Positions 57,171-64,000 of a stretch of 64,000 bases of DNA are shown piece by piece. A model generated the notes under the pieces. The model was not told the DNA's origin and searched no databases. It saw only the letters and a program-made list of their open reading frames with translations. A program made the position numbers and the translations under genes. The DNA is from Triops longicaudatus (taxonomy: Eukaryota; Arthropoda; Branchiopoda; Notostraca; Triopsidae), in contig JAGQDJ010000047.1 in NCBI GenBank assembly GCA_022885665.1, positions 124,001 to 188,000 on the forward strand, in the 5' to 3' direction. Positions within the stretch are counted from its first letter, which is position 1; every line of letters starts with the position of its first letter.

Positions 57171-60100
57171 TTCCTACTATGGATAGTTCATCTAAAGAAA
57201 GATACGTTCAAAAATCTGATATGTTCCTTGTGAACTATGGACTTAGTGCCATAACGATTTACCCAGTCGTCCGGAAAACTCAAGCATTTGCAGTTGTCTC
57301 ATATTTTTACGTGCTATTGGGAATCCGTACATTTATGCCATTTCCGTTCTGTTATAGAACTTCCCTACAATGGACGTCCATATTATCCTAGACTGTGCTA
57401 ATCAGCTGCGATTAGCCGCGAAGAGTACTTAAAACGATTGATATTCATCATAAAGTGCCTCAAAGTCTTATAAAACTTCACAAAGTGAAAACTTCTCAAA
57501 AAAGAATCGTGTCCTCGTTTTTCGAAATATTATAATTATTCGTCATTCCTTTTCCTTGACTTGTAAATTACGATGCTATAATGACAGAAAACTCCGTTGT
57601 TCGCAAACGGAACAATGATATGTGAAATAATGACATGCCAAAAAAGGAAAAAAATAAAATAAATAAATAAACCGTCTTTTAAATTCAAGGTATTCTTACT
57701 TGTCCTTTTACAGATCTCCCTCCATACAGAAAAATGCATAAAAAATAATTCTACGTGTACTTTTATTTTCCATTCCATGACTTAATTTTTTCTTTTTATT
57801 TTGCCAAAGTTTGCTTACTTCAAGAAAGTCACACAATAGAAGACGAAAAGGAAAGAAACTTGGCTCACGGCTTGAAGTACCGGGTACCCGCGCAATTCTG
57901 ATCGCCGCCGGTACAATGCAAACAAGAATTTTTCGGCAATACGATCAGACACTTGGGAAGCTTTAAAAGTCACGCTGGCTGGGGAAGGAGAGAGAGAAAA
58001 GGGGATACTAGAGAGTACCCATAGTCACGGGAAAAACGGTTGTTGTAATGCCTATCATGACAAGCCGTGGGCGCCGGTGGCCGGTTGTTCAGTTGTGTAG
58101 TACGTATACCTGGGTGCCACACATACACAACCCCCTGCAGTGGCCTCATCAATAGGGCTAATTGACCTGACGGCTCTCTTCACGTCGCCAACTCAAACAT
58201 TTCCCTTAAGTCCCATCTCTACCTCTCCTTGTACCTTTTCAAGCTGTGGATAGATTTTCTTTGAACGGCAGAATCTTGCTTATTTCTGTATACTTTTTTT
58301 TCGGCGTGAGAGAAGGCATTGTTTGTTTATGGGTTCTCAAGTATGTGAAGTATCTTGGCGTGAAGTCCAAAAAACATCTTACGAGAAAATATAATTATAC
58401 TTTTTATACACTATACTGTTCTGCCGAGATTTTTTTCCGAAGTCTTACCGCGCAATTTATTAGATTGTTCATATTAAGGAATTTTGTCTGAATGAGACGC
58501 ATAAGACACATTAGCATTAAATTTACTAATTATTTATATATAACAAGAACACTTCACACAGAACATACTAATACAGAGCACTAAAAAAGGTCGATTAAAT
58601 CTCGGTTTTCTCTATGCCTGAATGTAACTACCTTCTACCTACCTTCTCACGTTGTTTAAAGACATGTTTAGAATCGATATCGGCAGTTATATTCATACAA
58701 ACCATAATTGAGCCATAGGTAAAATAGCTCCTGAATTCGTTTTTTATTTTCTATTCAGTTGCAAGTTTGATCCCCCCCCGAACGAACCAAAATACGGGTT
58801 AACGCTCTGTTGATACCTTTCTAGTGGCGAAATCTTTGCTTACTGAATATAAGTCTGACTTTTTCTATTCTTTGTTGCAACCTTTTAACAAGGCATTCAA
58901 CCGATTTGTCTCATTAGTGAGGTTCATCGTTAGGATAAGGGGTATCGCCATCCTCAACTTATTTTTGGCAAATATTGACGAAGTGTCCGGTCAGGTCAGG
59001 AGAACATTACTTTGGACTAGAACTGGAAGGTGAACTGCTAAGTGGACGAATAAACCACTGTCCAGGTGATAACCAAACGGGCGAATTCGACGTCCATGCA
59101 CTTCAATGATTTTTCATACATTTTATCATATTTGCCTTTGCCTGTTGCGTTACAGCGTTTGATAAGTTCGATTTTGTGCTCTTAACTTGAATATGCATAA
59201 AACTGACGGCAAGGGTTTTGTTGTAAGTTGTGTCACTTATTCAAAAAAGTCTTTTACAATAGATTGCGCCCTTATCAGCTTTCGAAATGTGAATAAAATT
59301 ATATAAAAATATCAAGTCAAAATAACGAAGAAAAACTAAAACTTTTTTATTAAACACTTGTTTTCGATAAAGTAATAATTAATACACATTAAGATCTACT
59401 AAACTCCATTTACATCCATCGTTTTAACGAAAAATTTTGTTATAACCTTTCTCTAAAAAGTTGTAATAGTGTACGAGATATTATCCTACTCGGACTAGAC
59501 AAAGGCTGTAAAACTGCCCTCCTAAGCGTTAAAAAGCTGCAACAACTTTTCACCTTGTGAAAAGAAAAAAATAGAGCACACGTAACATTTCACGAACTAG
59601 AAAAGTTTCTTAATAATTTTTTAAATATTAGGATGTAAAAGAGATTTTCTCAAGGAAGTGCTATGTGGCGATACTTCAATAAAAAATACGCCCTTTTGTG
59701 AACTTTCCTCCTTTAATGATCTTGACAACGAAACAATTCAGTTCTTCCTTTGGTGTGGTTTGCTCCCAATGCTCTTCATGCAAAACACACCCCAAACCGA
59801 CCCAGAAAAAAAGAGTCATAAAGTCAATTACGAGTTTCTGAGGACGAGAATGGGGAGAGACAAACAATTGACATGCGCAAAGTTTACCGTAGGGGAAAAA
59901 GAAGCGCTTTGGAGCTTCACGGAAGCGAACCAATGAAAACGTCGCTTTGCCAGTCACGCACCGGTGAGAAAAGGAACAAAAAGGATCGTGAGCACGGTCA
60001 CTGAGCCACTGAGGGACACTAAGCCCAAAATAACCCCGCCCACGTGAGCTTGTAACTCGAGGCGTGAGCAATCTAACCTACCCCTGCGCATTGTACACCA

Positions 60101-60337
60101 CGCCTCCCTTGATACCCTAACCCGTACACCCGGTAAAGTTCTCCCACCGGATGTTCTTCCTTAGTTGGGAACTTTTTGGCAGTCATCTGCTATAGTCGTG
60201 CAACGCGACGTCATTCAACGCTCACTTTACGTTAATTCTGAAAGGACAATCACAAAGAATTTTTAAAAAAACGAACCACAGCTTTTTCGTAAATAAAAAT
60301 AAAGACGTGTAAAAGTGGGGATCAAAATATAAAACCA
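57171..60337. other. Gap between TBC1D13 and the LIM-homeobox gene
   Basis: About 3.2 kb. A cluster of AATAAA-type signals at about 57650-57670 could end TBC1D13. The stretch at about 59890-60240 looks less AT-rich than its surroundings and probably contains the promoter/5' UTR of the LIM-homeobox gene. ORFs at 58246, 58824 and 59658 show no recognisable domain. Confidence 0.45.
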
Positions 60338-61917
60338 ATGGCGAATTCCGCCAATACTTCTCCGCAAGCCAACCCTCCCAAGTTGCGAATTCCAGCAGTG
60401 GTGATCAAGACTGAGCCGATCGTAACCTCCGAGTCGTGCGTGAATAGTCCAGGAACTACGGAATTACTCTTGCAAGAAGATTTGCGTACCAATTCAGCGT
60501 CTTCTTCGGTGACGTGCAGCTCGTGTGGTGAAATGATTACAGATCGGTTCCTAATTCAGGTAAGAGAAGGTCATATATTAGCATTACGTCATATACACAT
60601 TCTGCCACACTAGTTCATTCCTTTTGCTTGACAACGTTGCTCAAAGTCTGTCAAGTCCTAACAATTCTTGTGATAAATAAAATAAATAATTTTAAGTAAT
60701 AAGGTTTAACTATAACAGACGACAGAAAAACAGAATATAAAGTACTGTAATAAATACCATAAAACTGCCAGAAATCTCAGTGTGATGGAAGTCATAACAT
60801 GCGACAATTACATTTATATAGTGTAATTTCAGGGTGGTTTCAAAGCTCTTAGCGAAAGAAAAGGCAAACGCTTCGTAGGGCTTTAATAGTCCGAGAAAAC
60901 TTAGTAAATTTGAAACACGAGAGTTAATTCAAGACTGTTAATGGGGATTTTTTTCTTGGGCGTGGGTAAGGTAAGCGGCAGCGGGGGTTGCTGGCATGGT
61001 TCTTGCTTACGTTGCTCAATTTGCCGGACACCTCTAGATGCTCAACCGTCTTGTTTTCTACGCGCTGGACATGTTTACTGCAAGCAGGACTATAACAGGT
61101 AACTAGAACAGGTATTTTTAACGTGCTCTAATTGCTCATCATTAATGTTGAACACGCGTTTCGAGACCTTTTATCACACCCATTTAATTCTTGTTCTACT
61201 TTTTTCTGAAATTTGCCTTTTTGCGAGTTATTGCTTAAATATTACTAGGTATACTCATTATTGCAGTTAAGTCATCTCTATTATCATTCTTTTATTTCTT
61301 TGAAGGATAAATACAGGTCTCAAAAATCTCTATTAGGATTTTGTGTTGTAAAATCTTTTGATAGTCCTGAGATTTAGAAACTATATGAAATTAAGGATCT
61401 TTTAATTACAAAATATTGACGTACTTCAAATCTCGAAGACGGTAAATGTGTGTGGTCTTGGAGCGTTTTGTTGACTTTATAAAACGTCAACTTTCTTTTC
61501 TAAGCCCTCTTTTTTACTCAAAATCTTTACACAATACTAATCTAAATAGTGACCTTTTCTTGAAGTGGGCTATTGTGGCTTTTAGAAATCTTGTCGGGTA
61601 AGGCAACTTATGTGATCCGTTATATAAACTCTTGGTAGGGGAGAGGATAAGGAGGATCATTCTTAGTGTAGCGTTTTACTTTTGTGTGTGGGAAAGGACG
61701 TTCCGGGCGCGCTGTGCGCGCTGTGGACGCAGTATTTCGGCTACGGATTGGGTCCGCCGCGCCAGGGAGCATGTATACCATTTAGCCTGCTTTGCTTGCG
61801 ATGCTTGTCGGCGACAATTGAGTACCGGTGAAGAATTTGCACTCCACGAGGGAAAAGTTCTCTGCAAGGCACACTACCTGGACGGAATGGACGCTGCCGA
61901 TGCCACCTCTTCCGACG
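60338..61917 (+). CDS. Awh: LIM-homeobox transcription factor, Arrowhead / Lhx6-Lhx8 type (partial, LIM domains only)
   Basis: A nuclear developmental transcription factor; Drosophila Arrowhead controls imaginal and neural cell fates, and Lhx6/8 control vertebrate forebrain neurons. Exons seen are 60338-60559, 60971-61098 and 61697-61917, all in phase. LIM1 (about 60-117) starts CSSCGEMITDRFL and continues CWHGSCLRCSICRTPLDAQ to HVYCKQDYNR. LIM2 reads CARCGRSISATDWVRRARE, then HLACFACDACRRQLSTGEEF to VLCKAHYLD. The zinc ligands I checked are present. ISATDWVRRARE and RQLSTGEEFALHE are typical of this subfamily. The exon ends at a GTAGGC donor after ATSSDG, just before where the homeodomain should start; no homeodomain is visible up to 64000. 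The N-terminus has a SUMO-type IKTE site. Oddity: the exon 2 acceptor (GGGTAAG|GTAAGC) has a poor pyrimidine tract. Confidence 0.92.
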
Positions 61918-64000
61918 GTAGGCTTGCGATTTGCTTTATTCTTCTCAACTAAAACCCAACAAACTTTCACCATTTTTAGCTTAGGTTACATTTGCACTCT
62001 TAACTAAAAATCTCCGAATATTTAAAGGAATATTGCAAGAATGTACCAAGCTCAAATGTGACTTCAGGCTAATGCATTGCGAACTGCTATAATATAACTT
62101 ATGTGACGTGATCTGGTCAACTATAAACATAAATTAATTACCATAAGCTAAGGTGGAGAATTTTGGAAGTATTGTAATTGTTGGACTGCCTGAAGCAAAA
62201 TGTAAAAAGCTAGTAAGAATCCAGATACAAGAGATACTATTTTAAACTTATTTTACTAAACAGTTGTAGAACGGAGGAAAAATGTAGCTAAGTTAAAAAC
62301 AAAGACTCGACAGTTGGGTCAGAACTTGTGAGGAAGTTTTTCCAAAAGTATTAGGTAGTGTGCAAACTCTATACGGAAATAGCCTGATTAAAATACATTT
62401 AAATATGTTTTATCACAAGAATTGAAAATCAAAATCAACAAATTTAATTTAACTTATTCAGTACGTATTTCTCACCAACAAACACGTTAACATATCTATC
62501 AAACAAGTAAATTTAGGATTAGAGAGGCTCTGCTGTTAGAAAAAATTTGTAAAATAATTAATCGTCCACTTACAATAAACGTCACATTGACGTGACCTCG
62601 TGAACTTCAGAATAACAGAATCTTCCCTAAATTCTTACGGCAATAATTTCCCTCGCTAACAAGGCTAGCCGACACGCTACAAGCAAAAGCATGTCTCTCC
62701 TCTTCTTATTAAGGGAGTCTGCGTTTGGCGAAATAAATAAAGCAAGATGACATAATAACAACCTGTTTTGGGCCCATAATTTCTTCCCCACCGCGCGCGT
62801 CCCTTTTTTGTCCTTTTTAAAAACTTTTTTTTTGTGCTTTGAACTTCTTTTCTTTCCTCGCAAGTTGCTTTTCAAAGGTCTTCTTTGACCTCAAGTGGCT
62901 TATGGCTAACGCCATCACAAGTTTGTCAACCCTTAAATCTATCTCCCCCACTATGTTCTCCTTGTGGCTTTAAAATTTGGTGCTCAGAACTTCCCGCAAA
63001 TGGTGTGACTATAGAGCATAGCTAATGAAGCAATACTATACAGCAATGGGTGATGTTGCTTGGCCTGCCATGTTCCATGTTTTCAGTTGATGCTTGGAGC
63101 GAGTCCACGAGTTCATAAAGCATTGACTAGCCACACAAGGTTCCCATATTCATTCTTGTCTCTCTTTTCTGTGTATGTATGTCTTTCGCTCTTTTCTCCT
63201 ATTCTGCTCTTTTCTTGTGCTCTTCTATGTGTCACCCTCTTTAAGAGCGGTGAAGCCCCAGCCAAGTCCCTAAATCAAGTCTTTGTTGAGGATTATATAC
63301 ACCTCTTTTAACAAAACTCCGGTCCCCTGGACCCCTTCTGCCCGCTTACGAAGATTTCGCAGACTCTCAAGGCTCCCCTGATGCCTCTTTCAAGGGATAA
63401 GAAACAACTTTCGGAATGACTCTCCTTCTCCTTCCCTTATTCTTTTTCAAAAGCATATGAAGTCACTTCAATAGAACTTTACAATGCGTGTGAAGCATTC
63501 CGTAAGCATGTACACACTTTCTACGTTTTTCGCATTAGTAGTGAAGTCCCGGTTTGTGCGATTGTGTGCCCAATAACCTGCGCAATAGCAAATAATCGAA
63601 GGCAACTTAATAAAGTAGCTAAGATACGTCATGATCTTTCCCGTCAATTGGAGTATATTAAAATTTAGCCAAAAACTGCACATCCAAAAATTTACACCTG
63701 AAATGAAAACACATTGAGTTACCAATTCCGTCACTGATTTTTATGCTACTTTCTTTCAGATCTTAGCCTTTGTCAACAAATTTTACGAGATTATCTCAAA
63801 CACTATTCTTCTTAAGATACGCAGTGCATTGAAAGCTGGTAAAAATGTAATGCAATCTTTAAACACTACTTACTAGCAAACAATAATGTAACTGTCTAGC
63901 ATATTTCTAGGGCCAGAAATGTATTGCAGTTTTTGCTGAATATCCGTCTTATTATCAATCGTCCCTCTGCCCGACAGATTTTGTATATTAGTTTATCTTT
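61918..64000 (+). other. Probable intron of the LIM-homeobox gene, running off the window
   Basis: At least 2.1 kb after the GTAGGC donor with no homeodomain-like frame on the plus strand and no other supported gene. AT-rich; the ORFs here lack domains. Confidence 0.5.

Noticed and set aside
61918..64000. Search for the homeodomain exon of the Arrowhead-type gene
   Set aside because: No WFQNxRA-type frame seen on the plus strand; the exon must lie beyond the window.

Overview
This 64 kb window is nuclear DNA from an animal, most likely an arthropod. It is AT-rich, has spliceosomal GT-AG introns (many only 49-60 bp), long gene-poor gaps, ATT microsatellites and a tRNA-derived SINE. The TASK-type K2P channel and the Arrowhead-type LIM-homeobox gene fit Ecdysozoa/Arthropoda. 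The species cannot be named from the sequence alone. All multi-exon models below were built by hand from splice signals, reading phase and family similarity.

Layout. 0-1.4 kb: 3' part of a TASK-like two-pore potassium channel gene (minus). 1.97-3.44 kb: cyclin H (plus), divergent from it. 5.0-28.3 kb: one unusual minus-strand locus. Four separate exons or exon pairs (about 8, 15, 21 and 28 kb) each encode a different cytosolic N-terminus plus one homologous transmembrane segment. Each ends in a phase-1 splice donor at the same homologous codon. All four join in frame to a single short exon at 5003-5112 that encodes a sequon-rich C-terminal tail. I read this as alternative first exons of one gene. 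29.0-30.9 kb: MVB12, an ESCRT-I subunit (minus). 31.5-35.2 kb: ABCF1 (plus). 36.5-37.3 kb: a TMEM179-like multi-pass protein (plus). 37.9-39.4 kb: an intact Tigger/jerky-type transposase-derived gene that has lost all three catalytic Asp residues (plus). 39.7-40.4 kb: a small methyltransferase-like gene (minus). 43.1-45.1 kb: GTF2H1, TFIIH p62 (minus). 45.5-52.6 kb: SUCO/Opt, a SUN-domain membrane protein (plus). 54.6-57.2 kb: TBC1D13, a Rab GAP (plus). 60.3 kb to the end: 5' part of an Arrowhead/Lhx6-8 LIM-homeobox gene (plus); the homeodomain lies outside the window.

Three head-to-head pairs (K2P/cyclin H, MVB12/ABCF1, GTF2H1/SUCO) share short intergenic regions of about 0.4-0.6 kb that probably act as bidirectional promoters. 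Two TFIIH subunits (cyclin H and p62) lie about 40 kb apart. Mobile DNA includes two inverted copies of an apparently undescribed SINE of about 458 bp (42.0-42.4 and 53.4-53.8 kb) and a 121 bp element with short terminal inverted repeats just upstream of the second copy.
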